Shown piece by piece: positions 31,227 through 37,175 of a stretch of DNA of 37,175 nt. This stretch comes from JAKFWF01 sp031365375 (GTDB lineage Bacteria; Pseudomonadota; Alphaproteobacteria; Rhizobiales; Hyphomicrobiaceae): contig JANLXZ010000237.1 in assembly GCA_031365375.1 (NCBI GenBank), forward strand, positions 1 through 37,175, read 5' to 3'. Made by a program: the position numbers and the translations under genes. The notes under the pieces are model-generated. The model was not told the origin of the DNA. It made no database searches and saw only the letters and a program-made list of their open reading frames with translations. The stretch's first letter is position 1. Every line of letters begins with the position of its first letter.

Positions 31227-31976
31227 ATGAGCGACCGCAAGCCACTGATGCCAAAGGCGACCGCCGTCTGGCTGGTTGAGAATACCTCTTTATCCTTCGA
31301 CCAGATTGCCACGTTCTGCGGCATGCATCTGCTGGAAGTGAAGGGCATCGCGGATGGCGACGTCGCGGCCGGCATCAAGGGTATGGATCCGATTGCGTCC
31401 GGCCAGTTGACCCGCGAGGAAATAAAGCGAGTTGAAGAAAACGACAGTGCAGAGCTCCGGCTTGCAGCTTCGAAGGTCGAAGTACCGCCGGTAAAGACCA
31501 AAAAAGGTCCAAAGTACACGCCGGTGTCTCGCCGTCATGATCGCCCAAATGCGGTGCTCTGGTTGCTGCGCAATCATCCTGAATTGAAGGACAGCCAACT
31601 GATGCGCCTAGTCGGCACGACCAAGCCGACGATCGCCCAGATCCGGGATCGCACGCATTGGAATTCGGCCAACCTCGTTCCGCAAGATCCGGTTACGATG
31701 GCGTTGTGCTCACAGGTCGATCTTGATGCGGAAGTGAACAAGGCAGCCGCGCGATCGGCGAAAGAGCGTCGCGACGCCGGCATTCCCGATCAGGAGCGCG
31801 CGGGAACTCTGCTGCCGACAGCACAGACCACCGGTTTCAGTGGCGGCTCGTCGATCATGCAGCCGAAAGAAAAAGAAGCCCCGAAAGCTGAAACCGAAGC
31901 CGAAGAGCAGGCGCGGGTTCTCGCCAAGCTCAAGGGTCTATCACCGGTCGAGAAGAATCAGCCTGACGACGAGTGA
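31227..31976 (+). CDS. trcR: Cell cycle transcriptional regulator TrcR (DUF1013)
   Basis: A 249-aa cytosolic protein nearly restricted to alphaproteobacteria. It opens with PLMPKATAVWLVENTSLSFD and QIATFCGMHLLEVKGIADG, the first of two helix-turn-helix-like repeats, followed by NAVLWLLRNHPELKDSQLMR and LVGTTKPTIAQIRDRTHW, the second. Between them is a Lys-rich linker, and the C-terminal 50 residues are acidic and probably disordered. ATG 31227 has AGGAGAG upstream; the longer frame from 31131 is not conserved. The name is the usual annotation of this family; its regulatory targets cannot be told from the window. Confidence 0.92.
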   Translation: MSDRKPLMPKATAVWLVENTSLSFDQIATFCGMHLLEVKGIADGDVAAGIKGMDPIASGQLTREEIKRVEENDSAELRLAASKVEVPPVKTKKGPKYTPVSRRHDRPNAVLWLLRNHPELKDSQLMRLVGTTKPTIAQIRDRTHWNSANLVPQDPVTMALCSQVDLDAEVNKAAARSAKERRDAGIPDQERAGTLLPTAQTTGFSGGSSIMQPKEKEAPKAETEAEEQARVLAKLKGLSPVEKNQPDDE

Positions 31977-32032
31977 GCGCTTAAATCGGCAGACACCGGG
32001 CGGTTGGCTTGTCCGGCGCGGCGTTGATCGTC

Positions 32033-32509
32033 CTAATTTCGGCCGCGCAACACTGCATAAATCAGGCCTGTCGTTAGCCCAAAGCCGCCGAGAATAAGCA
32101 GTGTCGCCATCATCCGCGTCGGGTCGAAGCCAGCGAAATATGCTTGGTTGGGTAATTTCAATAGGGTGCCCTTAATGAAGGGTACCAGCATCCAATTGCT
32201 TATAAGCGCGATCAGCAAGCCGAAGAGTAAGCCGCGCAGCCACATCGCGCCGCCTGGCAACTTTGGCCAAATAATAGAGAATAACACGCCCCACATCCCA
32301 CCCCAAAACACGTCGTTCACAATTTTAGGTACGCCGTAGGGCTGTACCGATGCCATCGACCAAGCCTGCGAGCTTGCGGGCAAGACTTTTGCGTAGGCCA
32401 ATCCGTAGACGATCGACTGATGAACGGTCAGAACTGCAATGGCCGCCGCGACAAAACCTAAGATGATAGCGGTCGGCGAAAAAGCAGGTGAGTTTACGGC
32501 CATTTTCAT
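32033..32509 (-). CDS. Small membrane protein of unknown function
   Basis: 158 aa with four hydrophobic segments (about 12-33, 66-85, 88-108, 132-152). Conserved-looking stretches are VPKIVNDVFWGGMWGVLFSI, LPGGAMWLRGLLFGLL and GFGLTTGLIYAVLRGRN. The open frame runs to 32647, but ATG 32509 has AAGGA close upstream and gives a normal N-terminus; 32503 is a close alternative. No family that I can name. It converges with trcR (56 nt apart) and diverges from cspA, sharing the 326-nt control region with it. Confidence 0.75.
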   Translation of the reverse strand: MKMAVNSPAFSPTAIILGFVAAAIAVLTVHQSIVYGLAYAKVLPASSQAWSMASVQPYGVPKIVNDVFWGGMWGVLFSIIWPKLPGGAMWLRGLLFGLLIALISNWMLVPFIKGTLLKLPNQAYFAGFDPTRMMATLLILGGFGLTTGLIYAVLRGRN

Positions 32510-32835
32510 CGCTTCCTTTTTGCTTTCCATTGCCGCATTGGAGCATCCGATTGCTGATCGATGCGGTTCTGGATTCAATCCATCTAATTTCGCCGAGTAT
32601 TCTGTCACGCAACCGAATTCAGCGTGATTACAGTCTTTCTGATTCACGCTGTTGACACCGAGCTATTTGTTGTTTTTCTGTTGCTGATCGGCCTCTCGTG
32701 GACCATACAAGTGCGGTCGAATTCACTGGGTGCACTTCTACGGCAAGGCTCTACCGGCCACCTGGACCGTCATCGCGTGATTTGACGACCCACGGCAATT
32801 CCGCGTGGGCCGGCGGTACTACCAGAGGAATGAAG
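32510..32835. promoter_or_regulatory. Divergent control region and long cspA leader
   Basis: 326 bases without a gene. It contains an 8-bp inverted repeat CAGCGTGA/TCACGCTG (32620-32627 and 32644-32651) directly followed by TTGACA (32652-32657), though no convincing -10 stands 17 nt on. Nearer the gene, CCCACG (32789-32794) / CGTGGG (32804-32809) can form a hairpin 15 nt before the AGAGGA ribosome site. A long structured leader is usual for cold-shock genes. Confidence 0.45.
32620..32651. repeat. Inverted repeat next to TTGACA, possible operator
   Basis: Perfect 8-bp arms CAGCGTGA and TCACGCTG, centres 24 nt apart, abutting TTGACA. The spacing of about two helical turns suits a dimeric regulator, but it could also fold as a leader hairpin. 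Confidence 0.4.
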
Positions 32836-33042
32836 ATGGCGACCGGCACTGTTAAGTGGTTCAACGGCCAAAAAGGCTACGGTTTTATTCAACCAGATGA
32901 AGGCGGGGCGGACATTTTCGTTCACATATCCGCAGTTGAGCGAGCTAATATGACGGGCCTTCGTGAAGGCCAAAAGCTATCATACGATCTGGAGCGGGGC
33001 CGGAACGGCAAGTCGTCCGCAGTTAATCTGCGAGCGCTCTGA
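32836..33042 (+). CDS. cspA: Cold-shock protein (CspA family)
   Basis: A 68-aa single-stranded nucleic acid chaperone with one cold-shock domain. RNP1 is KGYGFIQ (14-20) and RNP2 is DIFVHIS (about 27-33). The start is ATG 32836 (MATGTVKWFNGQKGYGF), 6 nt after AGAGGA; ATG 32830 sits directly on the ribosome site. It has one domain and full family length. It is followed 101 nt later by infA in the same direction, with a hairpin between. The name cspA is used at family level, as several paralogues are usual. Confidence 0.93.
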   Translation: MATGTVKWFNGQKGYGFIQPDEGGADIFVHISAVERANMTGLREGQKLSYDLERGRNGKSSAVNLRAL

Positions 33043-33079
33043 AATCACCACTTGATCGTGGATGACCCGGAAAATACGC

Positions 33080-33104
33080 GCGGGCAGGCTTGACGTCTGC
33101 CCGC
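33080..33104 (+). terminator. Hairpin between cspA and infA, possible attenuator
   Basis: Perfect 8-bp stem GCGGGCAG (33080-33087) / CTGCCCGC (33097-33104) with a 9-nt loop. It is followed by CGAGAGCGTTTCTG rather than a T run, so a partial terminator or an RNA-stability element fits better than a full stop. Confidence 0.4.
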
Positions 33105-33143
33105 CGAGAGCGTTTCTGCAAGGGTCAAGCCCAAGGGAGCCCC

Positions 33144-33422
33144 ATGGCTAAAGAAGAAGTACTGGAATTCGAAGGCGTCGTAAGCGAAGTGCTTCCCGAT
33201 GCCCGCTGTCGCGTTAAGCTGGAGAATGGTCACGAGGTGATCGCGTACACCTCAGGTCGGATGAAGAAGAATCGTATCCGAATTCTGGCGGGCGATAAGG
33301 TTACGGTGGAGATGACGCCGTACGATTTGACGAAAGGGCGCATCAACTTTCGCCACAAGGACGTCCGGTCGGGGCCGCCGCCCTCTGCCAACTCGCGCCC
33401 ACCCCAGAAGCGATATCGTTGA
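33144..33422 (+). CDS. infA: Translation initiation factor IF-1, C-terminally extended
   Basis: 92 aa; standard IF-1 is about 72. Residues 1-72 form the OB fold: MAKEEVLEFEGVVSEVLPDA, then KLENGHEVIAYTSGRMKKNR and DKVTVEMTPYDLTKGRINFR, which occupies the ribosomal A site in initiation. The last 20 residues (DVRSGPPPSANSRPPQKRYR) are a Pro/Arg tail like that of second IF-1 copies seen in Bradyrhizobium and Burkholderia relatives. AAGGGAG lies before the ATG. Placement behind a cold-shock gene suggests a cold-inducible IF-1 paralogue; the main copy would lie elsewhere. It ends 9 nt from the convergent gene. Confidence 0.92.
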   Translation: MAKEEVLEFEGVVSEVLPDARCRVKLENGHEVIAYTSGRMKKNRIRILAGDKVTVEMTPYDLTKGRINFRHKDVRSGPPPSANSRPPQKRYR

Positions 33423-33431
33423 TTTCAGGTT

Positions 33432-34262
33432 TCAACGGCCGGGCAAGACCAGTACTTTCTGTTTGCCCGGTAATGTTTCGCGCGAGATTACGACGGTTGG
33501 CAATGCGCTCTCCTCGATTTCGAACGAGCTGCGAACCCGCGTAATGAATCGATCCAAGGTGTAACTCGAAAAATAGTGCATGGGGATCATCAGCGGAGCC
33601 TTGATCGCTTTTAACACTTCGATCATGCCGTCGAGATCCATTGTGTAACTGCCATCGACCGGCACCAGCACGACGTCCATCTGTCCCAGTTGCGCCAACT
33701 GCTGCACGGTGAGCGTGTGATGCAAATGGCCGAGGTGCGCGATACAAAGTCCCGCGATCTCGAACACGAAAACCGAGTTGCCATAAACGTTCGTGCCGCC
33801 CTGGAAGTCGCGCGTGTTGGTTGGAATGTTGCGCACCCGGACATCGTCGACGGTGATGTCGTGCTGCGCCGGTCCACCGTCGGGGTTCCATCCGCGTAGT
33901 ATGTGCTTGATGCCGGGGTCAGGGTTGTTCGCATAGTGGGTATCGTGGGCCCGGTTCATCGTAACGATATCGGGCAAGATATTTGGCCGGTAATAGTCGT
34001 TGTAGTCGGTGGCGATGCGGATGTTCTTGCTGCTCTCGATCAAGAATGTCGAGTGCCCGAGGAATGTGACGCGAACGTCCGAAGACTTGAGTTGAACGCG
34101 ATGAAACGCCGCTTGCTCAAGGCGTGGTCCGATTTGCGGTGCCTGCGCGAACGCCAAGCACCGGTCGGGAGCGACGGCCAAGGCACTGTTAGACAACAGC
34201 GCGAAACTGACTGCGAAGACAAATAACAGCGTTGCAGAAAGCCGCAGCTTTAAGGGCCCCAT
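33432..34262 (-). CDS. Exported metallo-beta-lactamase-fold protein (UlaG/UPF0173-like)
   Basis: 276 aa with a signal peptide (about 1-29), so periplasmic. The MBL fold is visible in VTFLGHSTFLIES (67-77), NIRIATDYNDYYRPN, the AHDTHY block (H106, H109), AHLGHLHH (H176, H179, H181), DGSYTMDLDG (D203) and IPMHYF (H229). The usual HxHxDH metal motif is not intact: the matching stretch is MNRAHDTH. ATG 34262 has GGGAG 6 nt upstream. The reaction is unknown; related proteins hydrolyse lactones or phosphoesters. It converges with infA. Confidence 0.84.
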   Translation of the reverse strand: MGPLKLRLSATLLFVFAVSFALLSNSALAVAPDRCLAFAQAPQIGPRLEQAAFHRVQLKSSDVRVTFLGHSTFLIESSKNIRIATDYNDYYRPNILPDIVTMNRAHDTHYANNPDPGIKHILRGWNPDGGPAQHDITVDDVRVRNIPTNTRDFQGGTNVYGNSVFVFEIAGLCIAHLGHLHHTLTVQQLAQLGQMDVVLVPVDGSYTMDLDGMIEVLKAIKAPLMIPMHYFSSYTLDRFITRVRSSFEIEESALPTVVISRETLPGKQKVLVLPGR

Positions 34263-34376
34263 GCATATCTCCCGGCGATTGACATGATCCGATGCTAAAG
34301 CTTAGGCGACAGCGCGAGCGTCTGCCAGTGTCGTTGAATGTGACCCGCGTGGCATGCATGTGAGTGAGGGCCCCCT

Positions 34377-35288
34377 TCATTTCATCCGGCCAATGACGGA
34401 TTGGGGTTGGCCGGCGTGCGCAAAGAAGGTCTTGATAGTCTTGATCGTCGGCTGGTCCATGAGCAAGGGCGCATGGCCCTCGCCTTTGACGATGTGGCTT
34501 GCACAATTTGGGTGCCGTGCTTGCATCTGGCGCACCGTCTCGGCGCTGAGCAAGTCCGAGGTCTCGCCACGAATGACCAGCAATCTAGCGTGCTTCAGCG
34601 CATCGAATTGCGGCCACAGCGAGGGGGGAGCTGCATCGGTCGCCGAGAACGTCCGTCCTAGGTTCGCGTCATAGCCTGGCGCAGGGCGGCCGTTTTTGTC
34701 GTTGAACCAAGCGCGCGCCACCCGGCTCCACGTCTGGTCCGAAATCGCCGGAAACGTTTTGCGACTGACGTCGCCAACCATGCGCGTCGCATCATCCCAA
34801 GAATTCGGCAACGGGATGCGGCCGACGTAGCCGGCAATCCGCATTAGTCCCTCGCGCTCGATCACCGGTCCGATGTCGTTCAGGACCACCGATCCGACCA
34901 TGCCCGGTTGGATCGCCGCGAGCACCATCGCAACGAGTCCGCCGCGCGAGGTCCCCAGTATTGCCGCATCGTGCAGATCAAGCGCGGTCATCACGTCGAT
35001 GACATCTTGGGTTTCGGTCGGGACCGTATAGTTGCGCCAATTAGGATCGTGATCGGAAAAGCCTCTGCCACGCGCGTCGAGCGCGAACACATCACGCGCA
35101 TCGTCGCCGCTGCTGAGCGCGGTCGCTACGTCGGCGAAGTCGCGCCCGTTACGTGTCAGGCCCGGTAGGCACAGGACCGGTGGTGCTGCGGCCGTGGGTG
35201 AGGCCGGCCAATGGGTGACATGCAAATTCAAGCCGTCGCGCACTTTGATGGCGCCGCCCCGGTTGGCGTGATTGACAACTTCAGCCAT
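34377..35288 (-). CDS. Alpha/beta hydrolase
   Basis: A 303-aa cytosolic hydrolase of the epoxide hydrolase/esterase-like group. The HG-type loop is LCLPGLTRNGRDFAD, the nucleophile elbow LGTSRGG contains the Ser, the acid is probably Asp in RGETSDLLSAE and the His is in KGEGHAPLLMD. DARGRGFSDHD is typical of the family. ATG 35288 follows GGAA by 9 nt; an upstream ATG at 35315 adds nine residues. Neighbours are not functionally linked. The substrate is not predictable. Confidence 0.88.
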   Translation of the reverse strand: MAEVVNHANRGGAIKVRDGLNLHVTHWPASPTAAAPPVLCLPGLTRNGRDFADVATALSSGDDARDVFALDARGRGFSDHDPNWRNYTVPTETQDVIDVMTALDLHDAAILGTSRGGLVAMVLAAIQPGMVGSVVLNDIGPVIEREGLMRIAGYVGRIPLPNSWDDATRMVGDVSRKTFPAISDQTWSRVARAWFNDKNGRPAPGYDANLGRTFSATDAAPPSLWPQFDALKHARLLVIRGETSDLLSAETVRQMQARHPNCASHIVKGEGHAPLLMDQPTIKTIKTFFAHAGQPQSVIGRMK

Positions 35289-35409
35289 GAGCAAGTTTCC
35301 AACGGCAACGGGCATTCGGGTGCCCGAACGAGATAAGCCAAACTAGATAAGAGTGCCCGCGCGCAATGGCAATTCGCCTCTTGTTTGGGTCCGCGATACC
35401 TGGACCACG

Positions 35410-35443
35410 AAAAAGGGCCGAGCACCTCGATGGTGCCGGCCCC
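35410..35443 (-). terminator. Rho-independent terminator of the cache-domain gene
   Basis: On the minus strand, GGGCCGGCACC pairs with GGTGCTCGGCCC around ATCGA with one mismatch, followed by TTTTT (35414-35410). Confidence 0.88.
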
Positions 35444-35462
35444 TGATCGAATGTCTTACAGC

Positions 35463-35918
35463 TTACTTGTAGTAGCCGACGCCGCAAACTTGGTCGCCGG
35501 CCTTGGTGACGTAGCTCACCTTTGCAACCGGCGTGGTGTCGGCGCCTGGACGCGGCCACATGTAGCTCACTTCTTCGACTTTACCCTCGGCTGCGACCTT
35601 CATCATCTCTTCGCCGAGTGCCTTGCCGTTCTTGTCTTTGATCTCGCGGATGTTTTTGCCCATCAATGCGGGATGCGCGGTGAAGGCGCCGTCGCTGGCG
35701 TTCGCACAGAACGCGTAAAGATCGCGATCCTTGAAGCCGCCTTCACCTTTTTGCATGTCGGCCAATGCCTTTGCCTTATCGGCTTTGATGCTGACGACCG
35801 CCTTGTCGAGCATTGCCTTGGCTTCGGCGGCGGTGCCAAATTGTGCCTGGGCGAATGCGGAAGCTGAGAATGTCAGCGCGCTGATTGCAGCGGCGCCGAT
35901 CAGGAACTTGCGAAGCAT
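35463..35918 (-). CDS. Exported cache-domain protein
   Basis: 151 aa from ATG 35918, with GGAGG 7 nt upstream. Signal peptide MLRKFLIGAAAISALTFSAS ending AFA/QAQ. The mature part is one small sensor-like domain: GTAAEAKAMLDKAVVSIKAD, ALADMQKGEGGFKDRDLYAFC, DGAFTAHPALMGKNIREIKD and VSYVTKAGDQVCGVGYYK, matching the single-cache (sCache_2) pattern of periplasmic ligand-binding modules. No transmembrane helix or signalling domain is attached, so it may act as a free periplasmic binder. Two Cys (in YAFCANAS and DQVCGVG) may form a disulfide. A terminator follows it. Confidence 0.86.
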   Translation of the reverse strand: MLRKFLIGAAAISALTFSASAFAQAQFGTAAEAKAMLDKAVVSIKADKAKALADMQKGEGGFKDRDLYAFCANASDGAFTAHPALMGKNIREIKDKNGKALGEEMMKVAAEGKVEEVSYMWPRPGADTTPVAKVSYVTKAGDQVCGVGYYK

Positions 35919-36049
35919 GTGGTTTCCTCCATTGTTTTTGCAGTGAAGATTTTCTGAGCGATGAACATGGCGGGTTGGTGGCGTCGCGCGCGTGGACACT
36001 GATCATTTGAAAAAACTAAAGTCGTAGTCGGAACGAGACGTCGCGGCTG

Positions 36050-37175
36050 TCAGCCGCGGACCCGCATGTTTCCCGCATCATAGGGAGCCCTCAGTGTTGC
36101 TCGCACTTTGATCCGTTGGCCGCCGATGTCGACTTCGAGCGCTTGCGTTGAGAGTGCTGCTTCGTCGAGTTTAAGGCCGCCGGTTTTGAGGCTTGCCAGC
36201 ATGACGACGCGACCCAGCGCTGCGCCGTACGCGGCCGACGTTACGTCGCCGACGGGGCGGCCATCGCGCAACACCAACTCGCCGCCATGGGCAAGCGGCG
36301 CATCAGCCTCGATCGCCACAAGCGATACGCAGCGGGTCGCCGGGGCCAGTGACTTCGCAGCAAGCAATGCGTTGCGGCCGATGAAGTCGCAGCCCTTGTC
36401 GAGCTTCACGGCCCAGCCGAGGCCCGCTTCGTACGGCGTAACATCGGGGGTCAGTTCGCGACCCCAAGCGCGATAGCCCTTCTCGAGACGTAAGGCTTCA
36501 ATGGCGTAATAGCCGGCATCACGCAGGCCCAAATCGCCGCCAGCTTCGTGCAAGGTGTCATAGACACCGGCGACGAACTCCGTTGGGATGTACAACTCCC
36601 AGCCCAATTCTCCCATGTACGTTCGCCGGCATGCAAGGCCGGTCGCGTATCCGATCTCGATCGGCTGAACTGCGCCGAACGGAAACGAAGCATTGTCGAG
36701 TTTGGTGCCGCCGGAGCGCTGCAAGAGCTCACGCGAGTGGGGACCCATGATCGGCAGAACCGAGTAAGCCGATGTCACATCCGTCACGGTGACGTGGGCA
36801 TCTTCACGGATATTGCGGCGCAGCCAATCGAGATCGCGGACGGCTTGAGCAGTGCCGGTGAGTAATAGAAATTCGTGGGCGGAGAGACGCGACAACGTCA
36901 CATCGCTCTCGTAGCCGCCACGCTCGTTGAGCATGCCGGTGTAGACAGACATCCCAGGCTTGATCGCGACGTCGTTGGCGCACAAGCGTTGCAATTCGGT
37001 TTCCGCGTCGCGCCCCTGCACGAGCAGTTTGGCAAACGACGTCATGTCGAAAATAGCGACCGACTCGCGGGCGGCCTTCTGTTCGGCATTGGCCCATGGG
37101 AACCAGTTTTGACGGTCCCAGGCGTAGGCAATCGCGCGGGTTTCCCCGGCCGGCGCGAACACATTCGGCCGCTCC
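36050..37175 (-). CDS. GcvT-type folate-binding domain of a dimethylglycine/sarcosine dehydrogenase-like protein, partial
   Basis: The frame is open to the right edge (reading ERPNVFAPAGETRAIAYAWD), so this is the C-terminal 375 residues or so of a longer protein. ERPN-x-FAP followed by RQNWFPW and FDMTSFAKLLVQGRDAE is the junction after the FAD domain in dimethylglycine/sarcosine dehydrogenases, with the N-terminal oxidoreductase outside the window. The aminomethyltransferase part is complete: RRTYMGELGWELYIP, EALRLEKGYRAWGRELTPDV, PYEAGLGWAVKLDKGCDFIG and the C-terminal beta barrel. Such enzymes demethylate N-methylated glycines with tetrahydrofolate as acceptor. An internal GTG at 37162 is not the start. 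Substrate not assignable without the N-terminal half. Confidence 0.85.
   Translation of the reverse strand, partial: ERPNVFAPAGETRAIAYAWDRQNWFPWANAEQKAARESVAIFDMTSFAKLLVQGRDAETELQRLCANDVAIKPGMSVYTGMLNERGGYESDVTLSRLSAHEFLLLTGTAQAVRDLDWLRRNIREDAHVTVTDVTSAYSVLPIMGPHSRELLQRSGGTKLDNASFPFGAVQPIEIGYATGLACRRTYMGELGWELYIPTEFVAGVYDTLHEAGGDLGLRDAGYYAIEALRLEKGYRAWGRELTPDVTPYEAGLGWAVKLDKGCDFIGRNALLAAKSLAPATRCVSLVAIEADAPLAHGGELVLRDGRPVGDVTSAAYGAALGRVVMLASLKTGGLKLDEAALSTQALEVDIGGQRIKVRATLRAPYDAGNMRVRG

Noticed and set aside
32652..32680. TTGACA as the -35 of a cspA promoter
   Set aside because: The hexamer is perfect, but the bases 17 nt downstream read TTTCTG, not a -10 element, so I do not call a promoter.
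1..37175. tRNA, rRNA, CRISPR, IS element or prophage
   Set aside because: I looked through the intergenic stretches for cloverleaf arms, regular spaced repeats, transposase motifs and terminal inverted repeats and found none.

Overview
The window looks like a stretch of alphaproteobacterial chromosome, most probably Hyphomicrobiales (Rhizobiales) or a close relative; the species cannot be named from sequence alone. The pointers are a phosphatidylcholine synthase, a TrcR/DUF1013 regulator, an Alph_Pro_TM (TIGR02186) membrane protein, a short-loop bd-type (CIO) oxidase with a DUF2474-like mini-subunit, and a cspA next to a C-terminally extended IF-1. Codon use is GC-rich throughout. I see no insertion sequence, prophage, CRISPR array, tRNA or rRNA.

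Layout. (1) 1-5761 is a surface-polysaccharide locus. The minus strand carries a CelD-like acyltransferase, a flippase, an O-antigen-ligase-type protein and a GT2 glycosyltransferase; the last three are joined by 4-nt start/stop overlaps. A plus-strand polysaccharide deacetylase and the first 29 codons of another minus-strand glycosyltransferase follow. (2) 6067-12849, plus strand: a small exported protein with a terminator, pcs coupled to a secreted alpha/beta hydrolase, an HSDL2-like SDR, an HDAC-family amidohydrolase, xseB, dxs and a small exported protein. (3) 13030-15586: cydA-cydB plus a 45-aa third subunit, ending 8 nt from the convergent dnaE (15595-19275). (4) 19509-23633: envelope and exported proteins around sodB: a lipoprotein, a patatin lipoprotein, a Pro/Ala/Lys-rich exported protein and two tiny exported Cys-containing proteins. 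(5) 23875-26853: aroC, a DCC-family protein, a type II haloacid dehalogenase, a coupled 34-aa Cys-rich mini-ORF and doxX. (6) 26927-30885, minus strand: yebC, a YmdB-type phosphoesterase, a BKACE enzyme and the TIGR02186 protein. (7) 31227-33422: trcR, a small membrane protein, and the cspA/IF-1 pair. (8) 33432-37175, minus strand: an exported MBL-fold protein, an alpha/beta hydrolase, a periplasmic cache-domain protein and a GcvT-type folate domain that runs off the right edge.

How the genes work together. Most of the window is housekeeping: replication (dnaE), repair (xseB), isoprenoid and aromatic precursors (dxs, aroC), respiration (cydAB), oxidative defence (sodB), and translation or cold response (cspA, infA). 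A strong envelope theme runs alongside it: polysaccharide assembly, phosphatidylcholine synthesis and many exported proteins. No obvious large undescribed system is present. The most interesting material is small: a 34-aa CxC peptide coupled to a dehalogenase, a TTG-started 45-aa oxidase subunit, two exported mini-proteins, a hairpin-rich region upstream of sodB, and a strong excess of the octamer GCGATCGC.
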